A stretch of 25,184 bases of DNA from Galactobacter sp052108535 (lineage in GTDB: Bacteria > Actinomycetota > Actinomycetes > Actinomycetales > Micrococcaceae), in assembly GCA_052108535.1 (NCBI GenBank), contig JBQDZM010000038.1:1-25184 (forward strand), given 5' to 3'. Within the stretch, counting starts at the first letter, position 1. Every line of letters begins with the position of its first letter. The translations under genes and the position numbers were made by a program. Below the pieces are notes generated by a model that was not told the DNA's origin, made no database searches, and saw only the letters and a program-made list of their open reading frames with translations. Below, piece after piece: positions 14,950 through 21,295 of the stretch.

Positions 14950-15640
14950 AGCCGACCCCGTCTCCGTCGCGGTCCAGGTGTCTCGCATAGCCGGGTTCCC
15001 CCTGATGGATCGGTGCGGCTCCGGCTTCACGGACCGCGGTGCAGTTCTTGTAGTAAACGTCGGTGTTCTGCTGTTGCTGCTGCTGGGTTGCTTGGCGTTC
15101 TGCTTCCGCCTTACGTTCCGCCGCCTCCTTGGCAGCCTGCTCTTGAGCGGCTCGCTCACGCGCGGCCTTGTCAGCGGCGGCCTGCTTGGCAGCCTTGTCC
15201 TTGGCCGCCTTGTCTGCAGCTGCCTTCTCGTCGGCAGCCTTCTTCTCTGCGGCTTTCTTCTCTGCCTCGGCTCGTTTCGCAGCCCGCTCCTCTGCGGCGG
15301 CCTTAGCCTTGGCCCGCTCTGCGGCGTCATGCCCCTTGGCATCCACCCACACGAAGGGCGCAGATACCCCGGATTCCGGGTCACACCAGATGGTGACATC
15401 GCCCTGAGCCACGCCCATGGTGTCGTCGTCGCAGCTCTGACCGAGCCGATCCTTGACGGACTCCACTGACGCGACGGACGGGGAATGCTCCTCGCTACCG
15501 GCGGCGCCATCGGCGCCGCAACCGGTCACGGCAGGCGCCACTCCAAGCAGGCAGGCCAGACCGGACAGGCGAAGCAGGCCGGGCACGCGCCGTCGGCCAG
15601 AGTAACCGGCCGAAGCCGGCAGAAAACGAACGTTGATCAC
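14942..15640 (-). CDS. Excalibur-domain lipoprotein with long Ala/Lys/Glu coiled coil
   Basis: A 232-residue predicted lipoprotein. The signal peptide ends in VTGC with cysteine 41. A small domain with cysteines at 70 and 86 follows. Residues about 106-190 are almost pure A/K/E/D/R/Q and should form a long helical coiled coil, ending in six glutamines. The last ~36 residues form an Excalibur calcium-binding domain: NCTAVREAGAAPI and DRDGDGVGCE. A surface protein with a calcium-binding head held away from the membrane by a helical rod is likely. The GTG at 15640 is backed by TAAGTT 6 nt upstream; a GTG at codon 19 is an alternative that would still leave a signal peptide. Its stop overlaps the start of the HNH lipoprotein gene. 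Confidence 0.88.
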   Translation of the reverse strand: MINVRFLPASAGYSGRRRVPGLLRLSGLACLLGVAPAVTGCGADGAAGSEEHSPSVASVESVKDRLGQSCDDDTMGVAQGDVTIWCDPESGVSAPFVWVDAKGHDAAERAKAKAAAEERAAKRAEAEKKAAEKKAADEKAAADKAAKDKAAKQAAADKAARERAAQEQAAKEAAERKAEAERQATQQQQQQNTDVYYKNCTAVREAGAAPIHQGEPGYARHLDRDGDGVGCE

Positions 15641-15646
15641 CCAACC

Positions 15647-15652
15647 AACTTA
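15647..15652 (-). promoter_or_regulatory. Candidate -10 box of the Excalibur/HNH operon (leaderless)
   Basis: The minus strand reads TAAGTT with 6 nt to the GTG at 15640. It would drive both overlapping lipoprotein genes. No Shine-Dalgarno sequence is present in front of the GTG. Confidence 0.45.
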
Positions 15653-15714
15653 CGGGTCACCTGAACCGAGCGCCCGCAGCGGCGCGCGCGAGGCTGCTCA
15701 CCTCCACTCAGCAC

Positions 15715-16236
15715 TCAGCGGATGGTGGTGATCATGCGGGTGTTCCCAAGAGTGTTCTGCTTGACCCTGGCCAGATCAAGGAACTCCGCCACACCGTCGT
15801 CCTGGGAACGTAGCAACTCGGCGAAGACCTCGGGATCCACCGCGGACTGCTCCTTCATGACCTGGAACCCATGACTCTCGAAGAAATCCACTTCGAAGGT
15901 CAGGCAGAAGACCCGGGAGACGCCCAACTCGAGTGCGTCCGCCAGCAACTGCCGCAGCAGCATATGGCCAACGCCTTGACCTCGCACATCCGGGGTCACG
16001 GCAAGAGTGCGCACCTCTGCGATGTCCTCCCACATGCAATGCAGCGCCCCACACCCAACGACGTTTCCGGCAGCATCCTCTGCGATCCGAAATTCTTGGA
16101 TGGACTCGTAGTAGGCAACGGCTTCCTTCTCCAGAAGGATGCGCTCAGCGGCATATGGGATCACCAGCTGGCGGATGGCATGCACATCGTGCGAAGTTGC
16201 CTTACGGAGGCGGATGTCAGCACTCATAGGTTCCAT
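15715..16236 (-). CDS. argA: Amino-acid N-acetyltransferase, GNAT family (ArgA-like)
   Basis: A 173-residue single-domain GNAT protein. Motif A is VRTLAVTPDVRGQGVGHMLL, with the acetyl-CoA pyrophosphate loop RGQGVG at 85-90. The overall size and the segments EFRIAEDAAGNVVGCGALH and FFESHGFQV match the short actinobacterial glutamate N-acetyltransferases (Mycobacterium tuberculosis Rv2747 type), which perform the first step of arginine synthesis. No other arginine genes are nearby, so the substrate is inferred from family only. The ATG at 16236 has GGAG 7 nt upstream; the ATG at 16227 has only a weaker site. The gene is divergent from the DUF475 gene. Confidence 0.85.
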   Translation of the reverse strand: MEPMSADIRLRKATSHDVHAIRQLVIPYAAERILLEKEAVAYYESIQEFRIAEDAAGNVVGCGALHCMWEDIAEVRTLAVTPDVRGQGVGHMLLRQLLADALELGVSRVFCLTFEVDFFESHGFQVMKEQSAVDPEVFAELLRSQDDGVAEFLDLARVKQNTLGNTRMITTIR

Positions 16237-16459
16237 GCTGCCACTCCGCGGGGTTCAGAGCCCCATGCACCCCTGACACCCACGTCATCGTGACGCCTGG
16301 GCTCCACCAGGTTCACGCGGTACCGTAGTCCGGTATGGGCCGCCTCTACCGACAGGGGTGCACCACCAGGTGCAATACCCCAGAACGGCGTCGGCCTCCT
16401 CACGAGCCCAACAGCGTCGTTCGGCGTGAGCGCCCGAACCCCTGACCCGAAAGCCCCCT
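16237..16459. other. Divergent intergenic region and leader of the DUF475 gene
   Basis: This 223-bp gap between divergent genes must hold two promoters, but I could not place either with confidence. Small inverted repeats are present: TACCG/CGGTA inside GCGG/CCGC (about 16317-16342) and GGGGTGCACC/GGTGCAATACCCC (about 16354-16381). Because TerC-type genes can be controlled by the manganese-sensing yybP-ykoY riboswitch, I looked for its conserved GGGGAGUAG core and did not find it. Confidence 0.35.
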
Positions 16460-17551
16460 GTGCATCTACTCAAGTTCTTCCGCTGGGATCTACTGATCAC
16501 CTTCGCGGTGCTCGTGATCGCCTTCTTCTACGGCGGCTGGAGCGCTCTGGTCATCACGTTGATCCTGATCGCCCTCGAGATCACGTTCAGCTTCGACAAC
16601 GCGGCCGTGAACGCTAAGTACCTCGGGAAGATGAGCCACTTCTGGCGCACCATGTTCCTGACCGTCGGCATCCTCATCGCCGTATTCGGTATGCGGCTGG
16701 TCTTCCCCTTCGTGATCGTATGCGTCGCCGGGAATGTGGGCCCCCTCGAGGCCTGGAATCTCGCGATGGAACGCGGCGACCCAGAGGATCCGGGAACTTA
16801 CGGCTACATCCTGGGCAGCGCCCACTCGGCGATTGCAGCCTTTGGCGGCATGTTCCTGCTCATGCTTTTCCTCGACTTCATCCTGGATGAGAAGCGCGAC
16901 GTACTGTGGCTGACGTGGATCGAGAAGCCTCTGAAGCACGTTGGGCGGGTCACCGCCGTTGAGGTCGCCGTGGCACTCCTCGCCCTGGTCTACGCGGCAG
17001 AGGAACTGGCCTCAACGAGCCACCGGCACGAGGTCTACCTAGCCGGCATCTTCGGCATCGTGGTGTTCCTGGCCGTCAACGGCCTGGCGAGCTTCATGGA
17101 GGAGAAACAGGCCGAACGCGAGGTCAAACTGCAGAAGAAGGAAGCGGAGGAAGCCGCGCTGGGGCATACGTTGGTGCTCACCGGACAGGCCGCCTTCTCC
17201 ATGTTCATCTTCCTGGAAGTCCTAGACGCGAGCTTCTCCTTCGACGGCGTGCTTGGTGCCTTCGCCATCACCACCGACCCCATCATCATCGCCCTCGGCC
17301 TCGGCGTCGGCGCCCTGTTTGTCCGCTCCATGACCGTGTACCTGGTGGATCACGGTTCCCTGGCGAAGTTCCGCTACATGGAGGCCGGCGCGCACTGGGC
17401 CATCGGTGCGCTGTCCGTGATGCTGATCCTCACGATCAAGCACCACATCCCGGAGTTCGTGATCGGCATGACCGGAATCGCCCTGATCACGGCCTCCATC
17501 GTCTCCTCCGTTGTGGCCAACAAACGCGACGAGAAGGCCGCTCTCGAGTAG
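16460..17551 (+). CDS. DUF475/TerC-superfamily integral membrane protein
   Basis: A 363-residue membrane protein with about eight to nine hydrophobic segments. It has two internally related motifs with acidic residues in membrane helices: LEITFSFDNAAVNAKYL (about 40-55) and ASFSFDGVLGAFAIT (about 256-270). These SFD signatures mark the TerC superfamily, in which members are linked to tellurite resistance or manganese export. For DUF475 proteins the transported ion is not established. The start is GTG at 16460 because homologues begin with M(H)LLRYF-like sequence. There is no Shine-Dalgarno sequence or -10 box close by, so the start is moderately sure. A strong terminator at 17686-17724 follows, shared with clpC. 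Confidence 0.88.
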   Translation: MHLLKFFRWDLLITFAVLVIAFFYGGWSALVITLILIALEITFSFDNAAVNAKYLGKMSHFWRTMFLTVGILIAVFGMRLVFPFVIVCVAGNVGPLEAWNLAMERGDPEDPGTYGYILGSAHSAIAAFGGMFLLMLFLDFILDEKRDVLWLTWIEKPLKHVGRVTAVEVAVALLALVYAAEELASTSHRHEVYLAGIFGIVVFLAVNGLASFMEEKQAEREVKLQKKEAEEAALGHTLVLTGQAAFSMFIFLEVLDASFSFDGVLGAFAITTDPIIIALGLGVGALFVRSMTVYLVDHGSLAKFRYMEAGAHWAIGALSVMLILTIKHHIPEFVIGMTGIALITASIVSSVVANKRDEKAALE

Positions 17552-17555
17552 ATCG

Positions 17556-17645
17556 CGGGCTAACCGGCCGTCGGGCTGGCCAACGGGACGCCGGGCGGCC
17601 AACCGGCCACCAGGACGTCGGGCACCGGGCCACCGGACGCCGAGA
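17556..17645. repeat. Degenerate GC-rich repeat tract
   Basis: The tract after the DUF475 gene consists of four imperfect units of roughly 20-30 bp. They combine GACGYCGGGC with GGCCAACCGG or CCACCGG, for example GTCGGGCTGGCCAACGGGAC and GCCGGGCGGCCAACCGG. The frames crossing it are repetitive arginine/proline/glycine sequences and not credible proteins. Confidence 0.5.
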
Positions 17646-17685
17646 GTCGAGAGTCGACGGAACCAAGCCCCCGCCCACCAAAACC

Positions 17686-17724
17686 AACGCCGCCCCGGAC
17701 CCACACAGGGTCCGGGGCGGCGTT
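17686..17724. terminator. Bidirectional intrinsic terminator between DUF475 gene and clpC
   Basis: A perfect 17-bp stem (AACGCCGCCCCGGACCC and its complement) closes an ACACA loop. It sits 135 nt after the DUF475 stop and 32 nt after the clpC stop on the other strand. AA on one side and TT on the other suit termination from both directions. Confidence 0.85.
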
Positions 17725-17756
17725 GCACTCAGAGCATTACGCTCAGCGTTTGGCGG

Positions 17757-20309
17757 TCATTCGCCGGGAACGGTTTCCTCGGTTGAAGTTCCCTCGATGG
17801 ACAGCGGTGCACCCGCTGCCTCCAGCTGCGGCGTGGTGCCGACGGCCGTGAACGTGAACTGCCGGGCGTCGCCCTCGCCGTCCACACCCACCTGCACGGT
17901 CTGGCCGGGCAGGATCTCGCCGAAGAGGATCTTCTCGGAGAGCGGGTCCTCGATCTCGCGCTGGATGGTGCGACGCAGGGGACGGGCACCCATGGACGGG
18001 TCGTAACCCTTGTCCGCCAGCAGGTCGCGGGCGGCCGGGGCGATCTCGATCTGCATCTGACGCTCTGCCAACCGGACGGCGAGGCGGGAGGTGAACAGAT
18101 CCACGATGGAGGTGATCTCGTCGTGGTTGAGCTGCGGGAACACCACCACGTCGTCCACGCGGTTCAGGAACTCCGGGCGGAAATGCTGACGCAATTCCTC
18201 CTGCACCTTGGCCTGCATCCGTTCGTAGCCGGAGCGGGAGTCGGCGGAGGCCTGGAAGCCCATCATGACGCCCTTGGAGATGTCCCGGGTACCCAGGTTG
18301 GTGGTCATGATGATGATGGTGTTCTTGAAATCCACCACGCGGCCCTGAGAATCGGTCAGGCGACCGTCCTCGAGGATCTGCAGCAGCGAGTTGAAGAGGT
18401 CTGCGTGAGCCTTCTCCACCTCGTCGAACAGGACCACGGAGAACGGACGGCGACGCACCTTCTCGGTGAGCTGGCCGCCCTCCTCGTAGCCCACGTATCC
18501 GGGGGGAGCACCGAAGAGGCGGGAGACCGTGTGCTTCTCGGAGTACTCGGACATGTCCAGGGTGATGAGGGCTTCCTCGTCACCGAAGAGGAACTCGGCC
18601 AGGGCCTTGGCCAGCTCGGTCTTACCGACACCGGTGGGGCCGGCGAAGATGAATGAGCCACCCGGGCGGTTGGGGTCCTTCAGGCCTGCACGAGTGCGGC
18701 GGATGGAACGGGAGACGGCCTTGATGGCGTCGTCCTGCCCAATCACACGCTTGTGCAGCTCGGCCTCCATGTTCAGCAGGCGCGAGGACTCCTCCTCCGT
18801 CAGCTGCACCACGGGGATGCCGGTGGAGTTGGCGAGCACCTCGGCGATCAGCTCGGGCGTGACCTCGGCGATGTCGTCCAGGTCGCCGTTCTTCCAGGCG
18901 GTTTCCTTCTCCTCGCGCTCCTTGGTGAGGTTCAGTTCGTCGTCGCGCAGCTTGGCTGCACCCTCGAAGTCCTGAGCATCGATGGCGGCTTCCTTGGAGC
19001 GGCGCACCTCTTCGATCTTGGCGTCCATCTCTTTCAGGGCCGGCGGAGCGGTCATGCGCTGGATGCGCAGGCGGGCACCGGCCTCGTCGATCAGGTCAAC
19101 GGCCTTATCAGGCAGGAAACGATCGGAGATGTAGCGGTGAGCCAGGGAGGCCGCGGAGACCAGGGCCTCATCCGTGATGGAGACGCGGTGGTGCGCCTCG
19201 TAGCGGTCACGCAGCCCGCGCAGGATCTGAACGGTCAGCTCCTCGCTGGGCTCGGCCACCTGGATGGGCTGGAAGCGACGCTCCAGCGCGGCATCCTTCT
19301 CGATGTGCTTGCGGTACTCATCCAGGGTGGTGGCACCGATGGTCTGCAGCTCGCCACGGGCCAGCATGGGTTTCAGGATCGATGCAGCGTCGATGGCACC
19401 CTCGGCGGCACCCGCACCCACCAGGGTGTGGATCTCGTCGATGAAGAGGATGATGTCGCCGCGCGTGCGGATTTCCTTGAGCACCTTCTTCAGGCGCTCC
19501 TCGAAGTCGCCGCGGTAGCGGGAACCGGCCACGAGGGAACCGAGGTCCAGCGTGTAGAGGTGCTTATCCTTCAGGGTCTCCGGCACGTCACCGCGCACGA
19601 TGGACTGAGCCAGACCCTCCACCACGGCGGTCTTACCGACGCCGGGCTCACCGATCAGCACGGGGTTGTTCTTGGTGCGGCGGGAGAGGACCTGCATGAC
19701 GCGTTCCATCTCGTGTTCACGCCCGATGACCGGGTCCAGCTTGCCCTCACGAGCTGCCGCGGTGAGGTTGCGACCAAACTGGTCCAGCACCACGGAGCCA
19801 GAGGGGGTGCCCTCGGACTGGCCGCCGGAGGAAACGCCTGCGCCGGCGGTCTCCTTGCCGTTGCTACCGCCCTGGTAACCCGAGATCAGCTGGATCACCT
19901 GCTGGCGCACGTTCTGCGGTTCTGCACCCAGCTTGGTGAGCACCTGCGCAGCGACGCCCTCGCCTTCACGGACCAGGCCGAGCAGGATGTGCTCGGTCCC
20001 GATGTAGTTGTGGCCGAGCTGCAGCGCCTCCCGGAGGGAGAGCTCCAGGACCTTCTTGGCGCGCGGGGTGAAGGGGATGTGGCCGGTGGGCGCCTGCTGG
20101 CCCTGGCCGATGATCTCCTGGACCTGCTCACGCACGGCCCCCAGCGTCACGCCGAGCTCCTCGAGGGCCTTGGCCGCAACGCCCTCGCCTTCGTGGATCA
20201 GGCCGAGCAGGATGTGCTCGGTCCCGATGTAGTTGTGGTTGAGCATGCGCGCCTCTTCCTGGGCGAGCACCACCACGCGGCGGGCACGATCGGTGAATCT
20301 CTCGAACAT
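17757..20309 (-). CDS. clpC: ATP-dependent Clp protease ATPase subunit ClpC
   Basis: An 850-residue AAA+ unfoldase that feeds proteins to ClpP. Two N-terminal Clp repeats are visible, both with HNYIGTEHILLGL (residues about 24 and 99). The first AAA+ module has Walker A GEPGVGKT at 220-227 and Walker B ILFIDE. A UVR-like coiled middle domain lies at about 425-465 (IEEVRRSKEAAIDAQDFEGA). The second AAA+ module has Walker A GPTGVGKT at 557-564 and Walker B VVLFDE. A GF-containing loop (KGVMMGFQ) fits the ClpP-docking site. The ATG at 20309 has a perfect AGGAGG 6 nt upstream. The frame is open a further 87 codons upstream, but that part is GC-rich intergenic repeat and not ClpC. Confidence 0.97.
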   Translation of the reverse strand: MFERFTDRARRVVVLAQEEARMLNHNYIGTEHILLGLIHEGEGVAAKALEELGVTLGAVREQVQEIIGQGQQAPTGHIPFTPRAKKVLELSLREALQLGHNYIGTEHILLGLVREGEGVAAQVLTKLGAEPQNVRQQVIQLISGYQGGSNGKETAGAGVSSGGQSEGTPSGSVVLDQFGRNLTAAAREGKLDPVIGREHEMERVMQVLSRRTKNNPVLIGEPGVGKTAVVEGLAQSIVRGDVPETLKDKHLYTLDLGSLVAGSRYRGDFEERLKKVLKEIRTRGDIILFIDEIHTLVGAGAAEGAIDAASILKPMLARGELQTIGATTLDEYRKHIEKDAALERRFQPIQVAEPSEELTVQILRGLRDRYEAHHRVSITDEALVSAASLAHRYISDRFLPDKAVDLIDEAGARLRIQRMTAPPALKEMDAKIEEVRRSKEAAIDAQDFEGAAKLRDDELNLTKEREEKETAWKNGDLDDIAEVTPELIAEVLANSTGIPVVQLTEEESSRLLNMEAELHKRVIGQDDAIKAVSRSIRRTRAGLKDPNRPGGSFIFAGPTGVGKTELAKALAEFLFGDEEALITLDMSEYSEKHTVSRLFGAPPGYVGYEEGGQLTEKVRRRPFSVVLFDEVEKAHADLFNSLLQILEDGRLTDSQGRVVDFKNTIIIMTTNLGTRDISKGVMMGFQASADSRSGYERMQAKVQEELRQHFRPEFLNRVDDVVVFPQLNHDEITSIVDLFTSRLAVRLAERQMQIEIAPAARDLLADKGYDPSMGARPLRRTIQREIEDPLSEKILFGEILPGQTVQVGVDGEGDARQFTFTAVGTTPQLEAAGAPLSIEGTSTEETVPGE

Positions 20310-20376
20310 GCGAGGCCTCCTGAAACTTGTGGACTTAGCCTCGATGCTACGCACTTGGTTGGGACCGCGGGACAGT

Positions 20377-20394
20377 GTTCGCCACGGGGTGAAG
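20377..20394. promoter_or_regulatory. Possible ClgR-like operator upstream of clpC
   Basis: An imperfect inverted repeat, GTTCGCC-ACGG-GGTGAAG, lies 68-85 nt before the clpC start. Two of seven positions differ between the arms. Its GTTCGC half resembles sites of ClgR, the activator of clp genes in several actinobacteria. The assignment is from memory of the consensus and the second half is poor. Confidence 0.25.
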
Positions 20395-20427
20395 GACGCG
20401 GGGGCCCGGTCAGGTGGCCCAGGTGCC

Positions 20428-20493
20428 CGACGGCGCGTGCCCAGGTTGGTGGCCAACGTCCAGCGCACGCCCCATGGCCGACGGCGCGTGCCC
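20428..20493. repeat. Direct repeat pair in the clpC-lsr2 gap
   Basis: CGACGGCGCGTGCCC occurs exactly at 20428-20442 and 20479-20493, 51 bp apart, inside a very GC-rich region. A diverged relative (CAGCGCACGCCCC) lies between them at 20461. No coding function is seen in this region. Confidence 0.5.
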
Positions 20494-20518
20494 GCCGCAC
20501 GCGCGTAGCGCGCCGGCG

Positions 20519-20567
20519 GCGCGCGGGTGCCGCGCGCACGGCGCAACCCGACCACAGCCACGTCGGG
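20519..20567 (-). terminator. Candidate terminator hairpins after lsr2
   Basis: Two stems follow the lsr2 stop on the minus strand. The first, at 20547-20567, is GTCGGG/CCCGAC around a 9-nt loop. The second, at 20519-20537, is GCGCGCGG/CCGCGCGC around 3 nt. Neither has a T-tract, so termination here is only moderately supported. Confidence 0.4.
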
Positions 20568-20583
20568 CATAGGAAGAACGAAC

Positions 20584-20886
20584 TCAGCGGCCGCTGTGGG
20601 CCTTCCGGTAGGCCTGGATGACGTCCTGATTCAGACGACCCCGATCGGAGACGTCGAAACCCTTCTTCTGCGCCCACCGGCGGATCTCGGCTGCGTCTTC
20701 GGCCGAGTACGGCGTCGCGCGCCGTCCGGCCTTAATGTACGGGCGCAGCGACTCTCTGAGCGCCTCGGCGTGTTCGGGCGACAGGTCCACCTCGTAATGG
20801 AGGCCGTCTAGACCGAATTTCACCGTGTCGGTGGCAGTAGTGCCGTCCAGGTCATCCACGAGGGACACCTCAACCTTGCGCGCCAT
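20584..20886 (-). CDS. lsr2: Lsr2, H-NS-like nucleoid-associated protein
   Basis: A 100-residue DNA-bridging protein that silences AT-rich genes in actinobacteria. The N-terminal oligomerisation half starts MARKVEVSLVDDLDG and contains the expected beta-strands (TVKFGLDGLHYEVDLS). The basic linker YIKAGRR follows. The C-terminal DNA-binding half carries IRRWAQKKGFDVSDRGRL, in which the RGR tripeptide inserts into the AT-rich minor groove. It ends in the usual DVIQAYRKAH. The ATG at 20886 has a strong GAGAGGAG ribosome-binding site, and a well-formed promoter lies about 90 nt upstream. It stands between lysS and clpC, as often in Micrococcaceae. Confidence 0.96.
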   Translation of the reverse strand: MARKVEVSLVDDLDGTTATDTVKFGLDGLHYEVDLSPEHAEALRESLRPYIKAGRRATPYSAEDAAEIRRWAQKKGFDVSDRGRLNQDVIQAYRKAHSGR

Positions 20887-20975
20887 GCCGTTCTCCTCTC
20901 ACGGTCCCGACGCCAGCAAACCGCGAAGTACGCGATTCGGCACGGGGCAGGGAAGCGTTTGGTTCTCGCAACGAA

Positions 20976-21004
20976 ACCCTAACCGTGATAGGTCAATTTG
21001 TCAC
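20976..21004 (-). promoter_or_regulatory. Promoter of lsr2
   Basis: The minus strand has -35 GTGACA (20999-21004), a 17-bp spacer and -10 TAGGGT (20976-20981), giving a leader of about 80-85 nt. It overlaps an imperfect inverted repeat, TTACGGTGA and TCACGGTTA, which could bind a regulator. This is the best-formed promoter of the window. Confidence 0.7.
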
Positions 21005-21032
21005 CGTAATTGGGTGAGCAGCAGTGAGAAAA

Positions 21033-21293
21033 TCAGTTCTTCTCAGACTCGGGGAAGTCGTTCTGTTCCCCATATTTAGGAATCGAAGGCGCGGCGGCGG
21101 CTTCCTTCCGGAGCTCCTCCACGCGGGCTTCGATCCGCGCATCCGACTCTTGCTCGATCTTCCGCTCCGCCTCGCGTTCACGACGATCAGCGTTGAAGAT
21201 GGCCTTCATGACATACCAGAAGATCAGCGCCACCACGATGGTGGGCAGGAGCACCTCGACGTAGGGGCCAACGGCGTCCCAGAAGGCTTCCAT
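21033..21293 (-). CDS. Small single-pass membrane protein of unknown function
   Basis: An 86-residue protein. Residues about 10-32 form one transmembrane helix (VEVLLPTIVVALIFWYVMKAIF). A highly charged helix follows (about 35-65, rich in R/E/D), probably a cytoplasmic coiled coil, and then a polar tail. I do not recognise a function. The ATG at 21293 lies 2 nt after the lysS stop, and the GGAGG site is inside the end of lysS, so it is cotranslated with lysyl-tRNA synthetase. The same pairing may be general in relatives, which I cannot check. Confidence 0.8.
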   Translation of the reverse strand: MEAFWDAVGPYVEVLLPTIVVALIFWYVMKAIFNADRREREAERKIEQESDARIEARVEELRKEAAAAPSIPKYGEQNDFPESEKN

Positions 21294-21295
21294 GC

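Noticed and set aside
15060..15100. Glutamine-codon repeat as a phase-variation tract
   Set aside because: The run is only six codons of CAG/CAA inside a coiled-coil linker, and three-base changes would keep the frame, so on/off switching is not expected.
14950..15510. N-terminal extension of the HNH lipoprotein
   Set aside because: It overlaps the Excalibur gene in another frame, and the lipoprotein signal peptide sits directly behind the GTG at 14949.
16237..16459. Manganese (yybP-ykoY) riboswitch before the TerC-superfamily gene
   Set aside because: The conserved GGGGAGUAG core and its partner loops are not present; only small unrelated hairpins are seen.
20310..20570. N-terminal extension of ClpC by 87 residues
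   Set aside because: ClpC homologues start at MFERFTDRARR. A perfect AGGAGG precedes that ATG, and the extension is arginine/proline-rich translation of intergenic repeats.
18753..20621. A 622-codon open frame on the plus strand opposite clpC, and similar long frames opposite pstS (6116-7282) and the M13 gene (23126-24394)
   Set aside because: They lie exactly antisense to clear protein families, lack ribosome-binding sites, and are expected because GC-rich third positions suppress stop codons on the other strand.
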